A model generated the notes under the pieces. The model was given only the letters and a program-made list of their open reading frames with translations, made no database searches and was not told the origin of the DNA. The position numbers were made by a program, and so were the translations under genes. 64,000 bases of DNA from Acorus gramineus (taxonomy: Eukaryota; Streptophyta; Magnoliopsida; Acorales; Acoraceae). Of this stretch, positions 44,892 through 57,561 are shown in pieces; within the stretch, counting starts at the first letter, position 1, and the number at the start of each line of letters is the position of its first letter. The stretch covers positions 2,356,001 to 2,420,000 of the forward strand of contig CM060849.1 of the NCBI GenBank assembly GCA_030737835.1, read 5' to 3'.

Positions 44892-47505
44892 CCAACGAAG
44901 GGAACAGAACAGCCTATCCATCGCATATGATCCACTCGGATCCGCCGACAACACATCTCTACAACTCTAATGTCATGAACTCTTCAGAGTTCCTCCAGGG
45001 CGCATAACCAAGATGCGGGGAACACGTACAATAAAAGCAAGGTTGTAATATCATTGGGGAAAAGAACTCAGGAGGGCGGTGTGAGTTCCCGATATAGGAT
45101 ACCCCGACAACCAAACAAGGAACATGTAACCCGGGTCTCACCACTGTCCTCGCAAGGCCCCTCCCCTATAATATTCACTAAATATTCTAATAATCATACC
45201 AGTTATATAACATTACTTACAATATTAATGGGACTAGAAACCTTGGGAGGGCAGCATGAGGTCCCGATACAGGACATCCCGACAACCAAACAAGGAACAC
45301 GGAGTACCCTAACACGGGTCTCAATGTTGACCTCGCAAGGCTCCTCCCTATAATATTATCTAAGGCATGCGATTTAACATACACTAGCATTTAATTTAAT
45401 AAATAAACTAGTAGGACGCATGCATAGGCCGAGGTTTCTTAACATGAAAACAGGGGGCATGGTGCATGGCTCTTACACCTATCCTATGGGTGCAAGTCCC
45501 TAACATACAAAGACTAGGGTAGCATGCATTCTACATTTAAATCATGCAAGCATGGATTACATATTACTGCTGGTTAATATACATCCATGGTGCCCCAGGA
45601 GAGGTCGGTATACGCCCAAATGCGTATGACCCCTCTCGACTGGGTTGGATTGTCCCACTCACCAGAAACCGGGTCGTCGCGCGACCGCCCGTCAGGATCT
45701 GCAAGACAGACATTTATATGGTGAGTTAAAATCCACAACTACTACCAAAGACATCAAAATTCACAAAACCCACTAACAAACAACCAACACTCGGGCAAAC
45801 GTGCATACGACCCGCACGCACGCTAGCCCGAGCACCCCGGCAACCACCCGCACGGCCGGCAGCCCCCCCACGCACGGTCACCCGACCGCCCAGGTGCACC
45901 GCCGCGCCTCAGCCAACGCACCCCGCGCACCGCCGAGCCCCCGCCCGCCGCCTGGACGCGCCGCCGAACCTCCCAGGTGCACCGCGCGCCCCCTGCGCCC
46001 CAGCGCAGCCGCCCGCGCACACCCCGCACGCCTCGCGCTGGCCCGCGAGCACCCCGCACGCCCCGCGCGCAGCGCCTCGCCCCGCGCGCACCCCGCGCGC
46101 ACCTCCAGCCCCCTATCCGCGCGCACTCCGCGCGCACCTACCAGCCTCTACCCGCGCGCACCACGCGCGCACCACCCGCTCGCACCCACTGCACCGCGCG
46201 CACGCCTGCGCCACAGCCCAGCGCCCGGTATCCGCGGCCCAGCACCCGACGCTCAACGCCCAGCACCCGGGACCCTCACCCAGCGCCCACGCGCACGCCC
46301 GCGCAGCACGCACCCAGCGCGCCTGCCAGCCTGCGGGCGCTGCTGCCCTCACTGTCTGCCTGCGCGCGTCGCCGAGTGGCCCGAGCACTGCTCGCCCTGC
46401 ACGCCCAGCCATTGCCCGCCTGATGCCCGAGCACCCCCTGCCAGCCGCCCGAGCATGGCCTGCCTAGCCGGCCTGCCCGCAGCCATCCTACCCGCATGCC
46501 TCCCCCTGCACCCCCCGAGCGCACGCCCGCGCGCACGCGCTCGCGCGCCCGGTAAACTGGTGCGCCTGCTCCCAACCTACCCGGCTAGCCCCTTCCCAGC
46601 GCGCCTAGCACGCCTACGCATAGCACCACCCGAGCGCACGCCGCGCGCACGCCTGCGCGCACGCACCCGCGCGCCCGGCCACCTAGTGCGCCAACCTGCT
46701 GCGCCTGCTGCCTACTCTCCCGGAACAGCCTCCCAGCCTACCCGGACAGCCCAACACCTAGACCGAGCCATCCAGCCTCCGCCACCCGCCACCCCCCGGC
46801 CTCCGACCACCTCCACAGCCCTCCGACGGCCTCCCACCGACGCCGACCGCCTCCCAACCCCTAATCACACCTCCTAACATACATCTAAGCATAAGAAAGA
46901 GAGAAAAGAGGCTTACCAAGGGGAGGAAGGGGAGTCCGGACGCTCTCCGCGCGCCGAAACCTTTCCCCAAGGGCTTCCAACGCCCGGATCTCACTCGGCC
47001 TTCGAAACAGCCCAAAACAGAGGAGAAGAGAGGGGGGACGGAGGGGCTAATCTCGCCGGAATCGGGATTTGAAAGCACCGGGGTGTAGATCGGGACCCGA
47101 TCTACACTTCCTATGCTTTAGGTTTTTAGGTTTGAGGGGTCTAGGGGGCTCAAAAGTGAGAAAAGGAGAGAGGGGAGAGAGAGAAATCACTTGGTAGGGA
47201 TGATGAATAGTGATTTTGAAATTAGATCACACCTATATATAGCGAGCGACTTAAAATACCCGGATACGCCCCGAAACTGTGAAATTTCAGAAACGTTACC
47301 GGAATTCGACGAAATTTTCGTGAGAGGCCTAAAATGGCACCAGGACACCAAATATGCAGTTAGATTTTCAATCGGAGTCCTCTAGCTCAGGACGATAGCT
47401 AACAGTAAAAAATTAGCGGTTCCGATCGAAAACCGAAAAAAAATTGAAAAACTGCCAGAACGCTCCAACGGTTACCAGCAGGTTAAAAGTGACACATATA
47501 TAACA
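44892..47505 (-). mobile_element. Solo LTR M3, second part
   Basis: It resumes with CCAACGAAGGGAACAG and runs to GACACATATATAACA at 47505. It contains a large CpG-rich block (45830-46760) whose overlapping ORFs of up to 358 codons are not genes. Confidence 0.87.
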
Positions 47506-48074
47506 CCAAGGGGGGGGTTTGAAAGAGAGAAGAGAGGGCAAGAAATGCAATCGACGTGGGATTTGGGAGGTGAGAGAGAGAGAGGAGATATTTATCACAA
47601 ATATCTTAAGAGGGAAAGACTAAGTTGCCCTTGACTAGAAATTCTACGCAAGCTTTACTGGAACAGCCATAACTTCCCCGATACAGCTCCGAATTGCTTG
47701 ATTCCAAGACTGATGGAAATCTAAGAAGATTATCTACAACTTTCACGTTTATGACAAGATCAAATAATCTGTCCAGCTATTCCGAAATTAGAGCTAAAAA
47801 TCGAGCAGGGCTGCTGCCAGAATTTCTATCCCCGGGGTATACTTGGAAAAATACCCATAACTTTTACTACAAGAATCCAGTTGATCTAATTCCACTTCTG
47901 TGCGAAAGCTAACTCAAAACTGGACATCTCATAATAAAATCATATTTAAACCTCTTCATATTGGATTTTAAAAAAATCAAATCCAAATACCAAATCAGGA
48001 ATACATAACTTATAAGAAAAAAATTATGTAGCCAAATTTTAAATCAGAGCGCTCCAAATGACACAGGCACAACA
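47506..48074 (-). mobile_element. Solo LTR M2, 5' end with a third type of upstream module
   Basis: On the minus strand the LTR begins TGTTGTGCCTGTGTCATTTG and then has about 400 bp unlike the starts of any other LTR here, before joining the shared leader near 47580. Confidence 0.85.
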
Positions 48075-49383
48075 ACGCGTGTCGAGCGCATCCCGAGAGG
48101 GGGGGATTGGATCGAACCACTCACCATTACCCGAGACCCCGCGCATCCCATCTGACGAGATCTGCAAGGTAAGGGAATCAAATTTGGTGAGTAACATCAC
48201 AATTTAACACTTAGAAATCACTAGAATTACTAAAGACTTAGACATGCACGCATACGGCCTCGCACGCATGCGAGCACGCGCGTACGCACGCATGCCCGAG
48301 TGCCCCAGCACCTACCCGAGCCCCTGGGCAGCCCCACGCATGCCCCAGCAAGCGCGCGCGCGCACTGGCACCCAGCCACGCGCCCAGACCCGCCCAGGCA
48401 CACTGCCCCGCGCGCGCGCACGCTCGCGCGCTCCCGTGCGCACGCGCGCGGACAGACCCCTACGCGCGCCCAGCACTCCCCAACCCTCTTTTAACCCCTT
48501 TTAACCCCTCCCCCACACTTCTCACTCACCCTAAACCAATTACCTAGCATGCATGACTTCCCTACAACCCCCTAAGCCATGAAAACCAAGAAAAGAAGGG
48601 GAAGAGCTCACCTTGGGAGGGGGAATGAAAGGGGGAGATTCGGGGGCCCTCGATGCACCCGCGACCACCTCAACCACCACCACCACTACCACCACCTCCA
48701 TAGCCCTCCTCAGCCTCCTTTGGCTGCAAAACAGGGGGGGAAAGGACATGAAAAGGGAGCTAGAGAGAGGAGGATCAACAACAACAACAACACCCACACA
48801 AACCTTCTTGTGCTTCCTTCTTCACCTTCTCCTTCACTTCTCTTTGAGGCCTTAACACAAACACATGGGGGGATTGAAAGAGAGGAAGAGAGACCCAAAA
48901 GAATTCCACGTGGGGAGTGGGAGGGGGAGAGAGAGACTTTTCTCACATGGGGGGGGGGGTGAGTGGAATGGAAAAATGAGGGGGGTGAACCTAACCTAAA
49001 CTCACCCTCTAACACTTCAAATAGTCAAATGGTTGCTTCATCACTAAGCAAAGGGGGGTAAGGTTACCCAAGGTCACCACATTCACCAAAATATCTCACA
49101 CTATTCGACTAATCAAACCAGGAACTCTCGAAAACCCGGATACGATTCGGAACTGCATATTTTTCCAAACATTACCGGAATTCGATAAAAAATTTATGGG
49201 TAGTACTAAACGGTACCAGGACCCATAATATGCAGTCAAATTTCCAATCAGAGTACTCTAACTCCCGCAGGTGGCTAAAAGCCAAAAATTTAGCGGCTTC
49301 GATCGAAAAATTAAAAAACCCCTGAATGACCCAGAAGGGACCAAGGCTTAACCGAAATGGCTCCAAATGACACAGGCATAACA
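48075..49383 (-). mobile_element. Solo LTR M1, 5' end
   Basis: It resumes at ACGCGTGTCGAGCGC after M2, with a short CpG-rich block (48260-48470), the reversed leader and purine-rich strings. On the minus strand the LTR starts TGTTATGCCTGTGTCATTTG at 49383. Flanked by CTGCT. Confidence 0.87.
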
Positions 49384-50350
49384 CTGCTTCCCTTGGATGG
49401 GACATAAAGCAGCATTTAATGCTGATGATTGCGACGGTTTGTTCTTTTTAGCCGCCCCTTCTTTGATGGTTCAACCCTAGTAACCACCTCAAGCCACTGC
49501 TTGTCAGGGATTGGACGTTTGGCATGTCATCATTGGGGCGGCAACTTGAAAGTAGCCGCCCCTCACCTGGACAATGTCAGAAAAACAAAGATCTAATGGG
49601 AGGTCAAATCAACCACCCTATTATCCAATTTGATCTATTGTCCAATGGACATTCCCCTGTCCCATTTTTACTATAAATAGGGGTGTCCAAACACTTCTTC
49701 AACATCATCCATTCATAATCCACAATAACCAATTCATCAATCACCCACTCAATCAAACCCCCTTCACCCACTACTTTAAAAACCCTTGAGAGAGAAAGAG
49801 AGAGAGAAACCCATTCCCTACACAAATTCCACTCTCCCAGAAACCTCTCCAAAATTGTGGTTAAACTTAGTTTAACTTCAGCCAACACCCAAACCAAACC
49901 TCACCCAGGCTCTGCCCAAATAGAACCAAACACTAGGTGGCTAACCCTAACTAGCCGTCCCCCTCTAGGTGGATAAATACAACTAGCCGAACCCCACCCT
50001 GTCTTTTAACCTCCCTTTGTCAAGTTCCCAAAGCAGAAAATGATTCCTTGTTTTTCACCTCTGTGTGTGGAAAGCAGGTATCTCAGAGCAGAGAATCCAC
50101 AACACCCCCCCGCCCCCCACGAAGGAGATCGATCACAACCACCCATTGATCCCCCTAAGGAGCTGTCGGGCCCCTCAGCAAGGAACCACACCCCTTCCCC
50201 CCTTTCCGAGAGAGGATCCAGCCGAGCCCGCATGGTGCATTCGGATCCGAATCCCTGGAAAACCCCCCACAATTGCAAGAAGACCATCTTTTTCGAAGGC
50301 CTCCCAACAACTGAAAGCGGACGCCCAACAACCGAAAAACGATACCGACA
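49384..50350 (+). repeat. R1 5' LTR, second part
   Basis: The first five bases repeat the CTGCT duplication. Then it is collinear with 60556-61596 to the end ATACCGACA. The TATA box is at 49671. Confidence 0.9.
49671..49680 (+). promoter_or_regulatory. TATA box of the R1 5' LTR
   Basis: CTATAAATAG, a canonical plant TATA box, followed at about 30 bases by CATCATCC-type initiator sequence. The same box is at 60870-60879. Confidence 0.7.
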
Positions 50351-51240
50351 ACCTAGAGATCATGGTGGGACATCCCATGTGAAAAACAACAAAAGTTCAA
50401 ATTTTTATCTTCTATTTGTTTTAAATGTAGTAGCGACCCGTTTACTGTCTGATGAACGGTTAGGTAAATGTGGGGCGTTACAGATGATATCAGAGCCACG
50501 TCCTATCAGAGCCTAGGTTAGGGTTTAAGTCTAGAAAAAAAAAAGCGGTGTTATTATTTATGACGTTTATTGTTTCATTTTGAATTTTTTTTTTATGACA
50601 ACAACGGACCGTAATAGTGTCTCTATTCTGGTCATTCAACATATATTTTTTTTTTTTGGGTTTCCACACATTTATTCACTTCATATGATTTGTGAAACTC
50701 TTGGTAAAGAAGTTTACAATCTCGATGTCTACACTTCACATAACCATTGTCGTTGGTGAACAAGTTGTCACCAGGTTTGCTTTCCCTCTTGCTTGGTTCA
50801 GATCAATGGGCATTAGATGCTTACTGATCTCTTCATTCTCAATATCCTTGGTTTTGATGTTATCTTTGGCATGGATTGGTTGTTAGCGTTCCATGTAAGT
50901 GTCGATTATTTTTCAAAAGTTGTGTCCTTTCGTATTCACGACTGACAACCGTTCCGCCTTGGGGGTTTTGTTGGATCATATCCAATCGGATTCGTCTCTT
51001 CTCCTCATACTCAAAAATCATTAGACAAAAGATGTGAGGGATATCTAGCCATCATTGTGGATACTATTATCGACTTGAAGGCCTAAGTCAGTGTAACTCC
51101 TATTGTATCTTAATTTCTTGAGGTATTTCCAGACGAATTATCCTGTCTTCTCCTAATCGTGACATCATGTTTTCTATCAATCTTATTCTTGATTTCCTGT
51201 AAGCCTACGCTTGGTTAGCTTGTGAAGTTTAGGGCTTAAG
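50351..51240 (+). pseudogene. R1 internal DNA with a fragment of another Gypsy element (LTR tail, primer site, protease region)
   Basis: At about 50395-50480 an LTR-like tail ends GTGGGGCGTTACA, followed by TGATATCAGAGCC (50484), an initiator tRNA-Met primer site. Near 50860-51170 the translation GMDWLLAFHVSVDYFSKVVSF followed by CEGYLAIIVDT is collinear with the protease region of the Gypsy element at 16340-17223. Strongly broken and old. Confidence 0.65.
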
Positions 51241-51738
51241 TTTGATCATCCTAAGAAGATTATATTGGTCTATATATAAAAAAAAAAATTATTTGATTAG
51301 TTTGGTTACCCTAGAGCCGAAATCTACTAATTTCGTATTAAAGGGGAAGCGACCCATATTTTTTTTTATATATATACGTTTTATTTTCCTTGCCATAAAT
51401 TTAGCTGCTATTCATATTTATTTATTTAAAAGAAATACTTCAAATCAGATTTATATAAATTGTAATTATATTTTATGTTTTCAAAGTCAAATTTAAGTAA
51501 ATCATATCATTGTATTCAAATCTCAATAATTCAAAAATAAAGATTTTCTTAATTAAACTCTCTACATATTTATTACGTTAATTTTATTAAAATGTAACTC
51601 TATATATATTTTACATGGCTTACAAATTTATTATGCTATATATTATATGGAATGAGCTTTAAATTCTTTTAATACATTATTTATACTTGTTTATCATGAA
51701 GGCTTTATTTTTATATATACAATATGTAATATGCTAAA
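51241..51738. other. AT-rich internal DNA of R1
   Basis: Very AT-rich with runs of T and TATATA, no coding signal. It ends with CTAAA before LTR P2. Confidence 0.5.
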
Positions 51739-54117
51739 TGTTATATATGTGTCACTTTTAGCCTTCTCGTCACCTTTGGGACATTTCTGGCAGTTTTTCA
51801 ACTTTTCCTTCTTTCGATCGGAACTGCAAAAAATTTTAGACTTTTAGCTATCATCATGAGCTTGAGAACTCCGATTGAAAATCTAACTGCACATTATGTC
51901 TCCTGGTACCATTTCAAACCACCGATTGAAAATTCCGGTAACATTTCAGAATTTGGCAGTTTCGAATCGTATCCGGGTTTTGACCGAGTGGGAATGTCAA
52001 AGGGGGACTTGACCAAGTCAAAGAAGACTTTGACCAAGTCAAGTTTGACCATTGACTTGGTCAAATGGTTTTGTTTTTTTGTGTGGTTGGGTTGACTCAA
52101 AGTCAAGCACAAAAATTGTTCCAAGTGTGTGAGTGTGTGTGTGTGTGCCCTAAAGTGGGTGTCCCCTTCCCTTCCCTTCTCTTCTCTTCTCTTCATCTCT
52201 CTCTCTCACACACAAATCTACCATCTCCTCTTCCTTATTTTCCCCCGTTGGAGCTAGTAGGAGAAGAAGAAAAGAAAAGCCCTAGAAGGGAAAAAGAGAG
52301 GTAAGGTTGTGATCTACCTCTCCATGGTCTTTGTTTGGTTTTCCCCTTTCTTTACCTCCCTCTCATGGTTCCCCTCCCCCCCTGTTTCAGCCATTGTTAG
52401 GGCTGAGGGTGGTGGTGGTCTTGGTGGTGGCGATTTGGTGCGCGAAGGGCACCCGAGTTCCCTCCCTTTTTCTTCCTCTCCTTGGGTAAGTCCTTCTCCT
52501 CCCTATGCTTGTTTAGATGCTTGTTTAGGGTGTGTGATTGGGTATGCATGGTATGCATGGGTGTTAGGGGGGTGTGGGAGGGCTGAGGAGGGGGTGGAAG
52601 GGCTCGGGAGCGCGCGCGGAGTCATCCGCGCCCGTGCGCGGGCATCTGCGCGCGCAGACAGGCGCTGGCGCGCGCCCGCGCGTACGCGCACAAGCGCGGG
52701 CGTGCGCGCGGGGTGCTGTGCGGGCGCGCAGTGCGCGCGGGTACGCGCTGGCTGGGCGTGCAGTGCGCCAGGGGTTTCGGTGTATTTCTAGTAAATTTCT
52801 TATGTATTTGTGTAGTTTACTCACCATATTGAATGCCCATGTCTTGCAGATCTTGACGGACGGTCACGCAACGACCCGGGTTTTGGTGAGTGGGACAATC
52901 CAACCTAGTAGGGAGGCGTTCGATGCACGTAGGCGTGCATTGCCCTCCCCTGGGGCACCATAATTGTGTATTAACTGTGATAAATGTAAAACTATGCAAT
53001 GCATGATTAATATGATGTAACCATGCCACATTAGACTTTGTATGCTAGGGATATGCACCCTTATATCATGTATAGAGGCCTATGCATGCCTAGACACCAT
53101 GTCCCTTGATTGGAAAGCCCCGAACTATGTATGTTCTCATCTAGTTTAATCTAATTAAATCAAAATGAGAGCATATTGTTATAAGCATGCCTTAGAGAAT
53201 ATTATAACCTTGTTGTTATAATATATGTTTCCCCGCATCTTAGTTATGCGCCCTGGAGGAATTCTTGAGAATTCATGACATTATTAGTGTTACAAATCGT
53301 TGTCGACGGATCCAAGAGGATCGTATCCGTGTGAGTAGGTTGTCTTCTCCTTTTGGTTGGATCCGATGTAGGGACTCCCCGGCATTGGAAAGCTGACCTG
53401 ACAGAGGGCTCCCATCTGTAGGTACCTCCGATGCGTCGGACAGTGCTGATCGTGGGAGTATACCAGGTAGAGGCTACGGAGTGTGGGAGAGGCTACCGGA
53501 TGGACGAGGGGTGGAGAGCGGTCTAGTATACCCCAAGAGGCCCATGTCACCCCCCCGTAAAGGGTGAGGGTGAGGGGGGGGGGTGGGTTGGCGATGAAAC
53601 GACCCACTAGAATGTGTAGTTGCTCCCGTTTTAGGGACTATAAATTATTTAAGGTTAATATGAATTGTGATGCATAGATTGTGCCATTCACTTCACCCCT
53701 CGCATATTCTTTTCCTCCAGTTATATCTGAGTCGGATCTGAAGGAAAAGCTCCCCGAGGCACCACAGCAGTAGCGGAGCAGCGTCACGTTTTGGGTTCTG
53801 CGAGTGAGAGGCCATCAGCATCCCCTTCTTGATTGTATGTATTGTTATCCGTGCTTGGGCACACACTTGTATTTGAATGTCATTGTGTATATTGGCTCTC
53901 ACAGGACAGTTGATTATGTATTCGGGTCTGTAATATGTCTTTGAATTACAGACTCAGTCGTTTAAGCTTCCGCTATTTGTATATATTATGTCAGCTACAT
54001 TATTGTCTGTGTTGTCATTTTCGATGTTGTTTAGAGTATTTTATTGATCTCCTGTATAGACTGCTGATATTATATATATTTGCCACGTATCGAGGACGGC
54101 CGCCCTGGGGCGTGACA
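51739..54117 (+). mobile_element. LTR P2 (plus orientation)
   Basis: 2,379 bp, TGTTATATATGTGTCAC to GGGGCGTGACA, with leader, a short CpG-rich block (52600-52770), GGGTGA repeats near 53565 and the hairpin near 53925. Left flank CTAAA and right flank CGTCG do not match. Confidence 0.87.
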
Positions 54118-56018
54118 CGTCGCGCATCGATGGGGCCCCCTAGCTATAATATGTAGATACCATGTCAATGCATGTTTGCTATGATATAACCATGTCTTGT
54201 TAGACATTGTATGCTAGGGATATACATCCATCTATCATGTATAGAGGCCCATACATGCCTAGACACCATGTCCCATGCTTAAAAGGCGTTGATCTATGCA
54301 TGTTTCCCATTTAGTTTAATTTAATTAAATCAAAATGAGATTACATTGGTATAAGCATGCCTTAGAGAATATTATAACTTTGTTGTTATAATATATGTTT
54401 CCCCGCATCTTAGTTATGCGCCCTGGAGGAATTCTCGAGAATTCATGACATTAGTAGTGTTAGAAAGCGTTGTCGACGGATCCAAGAGGATCGTATCCGT
54501 GTGAGTAGGCTGTTTTCTCTCCCCTTCGTTGGAGCCGAGTAGGGACTCCCCGGCGTTGGAAAGCTGTACTGACAGAGGGCTCCCATCAGTAGGTACCTCC
54601 GAATGCGTTCGGAGGGTGCTGATCGTGGGAGTATACCAGGTAGAGGCTACGCGAGGGAGAGGCTACCGGTGGACCAAGGGTGGAGAGCAGCCTAGTCTGT
54701 CCCAAAAGGCCCATGTCACCCATAAAGGGTGAGGGTGAGGGTGGGGTGGGTCGGCGATGTTACGACCCACTAGCTTGTACAGTTACTCCCGTTTAGGGAC
54801 TTTAATTATTTTAAGGTTAATATGAGTTGTGTTGCATAGATTGTGGTTATGCCTGTGTTTTGATATCTCGATAAGTGATTATCAAGAGTAGTTTTTTTTC
54901 ATTGGGTTCGTGTTGCGAACATGAGATCGTTCTCCCCTTCGTTGGATCCGATGTAGGGATTTCTCAGGATTACAGCTGTCCTGACAGAGGGCTCTCATCT
55001 GTAGGTACTACCGATGCATTCGGGAACGTACTGACCATGGGAGTATACCAGGTAGAGGCTACCCGGGGAAAGGGCTACCGGTGGACCAGGGGTGTAGAGC
55101 GGTGAGTTGAAGAGGCCGGGTTGTAGCTGTCGTGACAGAGGGTTCCCATCCGTAAGTACAACCGATGCATTCGGAAGCCTACTGATCGTGGGAGTATACC
55201 AGATAGAGGCTACCCGGGAGAGGGTTAACGAATGATATTGGTGAGGGTGAGGATGAGGCGAAGACACATCGCCGCGTGACCCATTCGTTGTTCGACCGTT
55301 CCCATAGTTGTTGGGTCCGGTCTCGTAATCGATGTTCAAGGACATCGTTGGGCAGTTATCTAGATGTAGATGATCCAGTAGTGTTGTGTAGACCAGTAAT
55401 TCCGGGTCTCTTCGACCGACGGTATGGTCTCTCCCCAAAAGTCCCAAGAGTCTCCCTCCGGGAGTGAGGGTGAGGGTGAGGTTGGTCACACTGCCGCGTG
55501 ACCCTGTTATCCATGGGTTTCCACCCATGTTTTCCTTGTGAGGAAATTGTTTGAGTATTGAACTGTTGTATGGTGATTGGTTTCCAGCCACTCACTGAGC
55601 TTGTAGCTCACCCCTCGCATACTGTTTCTTTTCAGGGGCAGTGTTGGGCGTGGAGCTGGAGCTTTCCTGTGGCGTGGTCTTATGGGCGTGGAGCGTTCTT
55701 CCAGCGGGTTGCGAGTGCGAGGCTGTCAGCAGTCCTAGAGTCATTGTATATATTGTAATTCGTGCATGTGGCACAGGTTGTATTTTTCTTTGGTCTAGAC
55801 TTGGCTCTCATAGGACAGTGATTGTGTATTCGAGTCTGTAATAATGTTTTTGATTTACAGACATTGTTTATATATTATGCTTCCGCTTTTCAGTCAGTTA
55901 TCATTATCTTGCTTTGCCACCTTGTGTATTGTTGTTGGAGTCTTTATTGACCTCAGGTATTGATAGCTGATATTTTATTATTGCCACGTCTCGGGGACGG
56001 CCGCCCTGGGGCGTGACA
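54118..56018 (+). mobile_element. LTR P3, 3' part only
   Basis: It begins in mid-LTR at CGTCGCGCATCGATGGGG, the same internal site where M2 entered M1, and runs to GGGGCGTGACA. It contains three partly repeated modules with CTGACAGAGGG and two GGGTGA repeats (54730, 55463). The 5' half is missing. Confidence 0.85.
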
Positions 56019-56256
56019 TTTCCCCCTCTCCCTCTGGTCAGCCAAGTAGAAGAGAAGCAAAGATGGAGGTGGTGGTAGTGGTGGTGGCGATCGAGGTGGT
56101 CAAGGCGCTTGCGAGCCCCTACATCTCCCCCTTCCCTTCCCCCTCTATTTTTGGTAAGTTTTTCCTCTTCTTTAAATTGTTTTTATGCATGTTTGGGTGT
56201 TTGGGAAGGCATGCATGCTTGGTAGTTGAGTTTGGGTGTGTGAGGAGGGTTGGGGA
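56019..56256 (+). mobile_element. LTR P4, leader fragment
   Basis: It matches the leader of M1/M2-type LTRs (GGTGGTGG stretch, the GGTAAG border, then GGTTGGGGA). The extreme 5' end is absent. P4 continues after M5 at 57562. Confidence 0.75.
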
Positions 56257-57561
56257 TGTCACGCCCCAGGGCGGCGTCCCCGGGACGCGGCAAGGGTATA
56301 CATGATATCAGCAGTCAATACAGGAGATCAATAGCATACCATAAACAACAGCTAAAAAGACAACACAGACAACAAAGAGGCTGACATGATGTATACACAG
56401 ATAGCGGAAGCTAAAAAGACTGAATCTGTAAATCAACAACACATTACAGACTCGATGCATAATCATATGTCCTGTGAGAGCCAATATATACACAAACATC
56501 CAAATACAATCCGAACTAGGTGCCCAAGCACAGAAATATATACATACAATCAAAAGGATGCTGATGGCCTCTAAAACTCGAGGGACGTGGCGCTACTGCG
56601 CAACTGGTGCAGTCTCTCGGGGAGCTCCTCCTTCAAGTCCGCCTCGGTAATCACTGGAGAAAAATATTATGCGAGGGGTGAGCCACATGCTCAGTAAATA
56701 GCACAACCCATGCATCACAATTTATATTAACCAGTAAAAACCTCAAAGTGGCATTAACAACACAAATCCAGTGGTTCGTTACATCGCCAAACCACCAAAC
56801 CCTCACCCTCACCCCTCAATAGGTGACAAAGGATATTGGGACTTAATAGGCTGATAATCATCCTTACACAATCCTGTGGGTCGCCACATCGCCGGCCCAC
56901 CAAACCCTCACCCTCACCCCTCAATAGGTGACATAGGATATTGGGACTTACTAGGTTGTTGGTCACCCTTGGTCCACCGATAGTCTCTCCTCCACTCCGT
57001 AGGTCGTTTGGCCACCCCCACATTCAGCACAGTCCGTCCCAAATCAGGAGATGCCTACTGATAGGAGCCCCTGCACGGGACAGCCTTTCTAACGCCGGGG
57101 CAGTCTCTACACGGATCCAACGAAGGGAACAGAACAGCCTATCCATTTGCATATGATCCACTCGGATCCGCCGACAACACATCTCAACAATTCTAATGTC
57201 TTGCATTCTTCAGAATTCCTCCAAGGCGCATAACCAAGATGCGGGGAACATATAAAATAATAATGGGGAAAATAAACCTTGGGAGGGCAACCTGAGGTCC
57301 CGATATAGGACATCCCGCCAACCAAACAAGGAACACGGAGTACCCTAGCTAAAATAATGTGCAGTTAGATTTTCGTGAGTGGTTTGAAATGGCACCAGGA
57401 CACATAATGTGCAGTTAGATTTTCAATCGAAGTTCTCAAGCTCATGATGATAGCCAAAAGTCTAAAATTTTAGCGGTTTCGATTGAAAAAAGAAAAAGTT
57501 GAAAAACTGCCAGAAATGTCTCAAAGGTGTCCAGAAGGCTAAAAGTGGCACATATATAACA
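56257..57561 (-). mobile_element. LTR M5 (minus orientation), internally shortened, inserted in P4
   Basis: TGTCACGCCCCAGGG to GGCACATATATAACA. The whole CpG-rich centre is missing: the join near 57350 links the downstream module directly to the LTR start. No clean target duplication. Confidence 0.85.

Noticed and set aside
45801-46877. 358-codon Pro/Ala/Arg-rich ORF
   Set aside because: CpG-rich block of LTR M3, same reason. Comparable blocks in other LTR copies do not keep the frame.
50040-50516. 158-codon ORF near the end of the R1 5' LTR
   Set aside because: It overlaps non-coding LTR DNA. The matching part of the 3' LTR does not preserve the frame.
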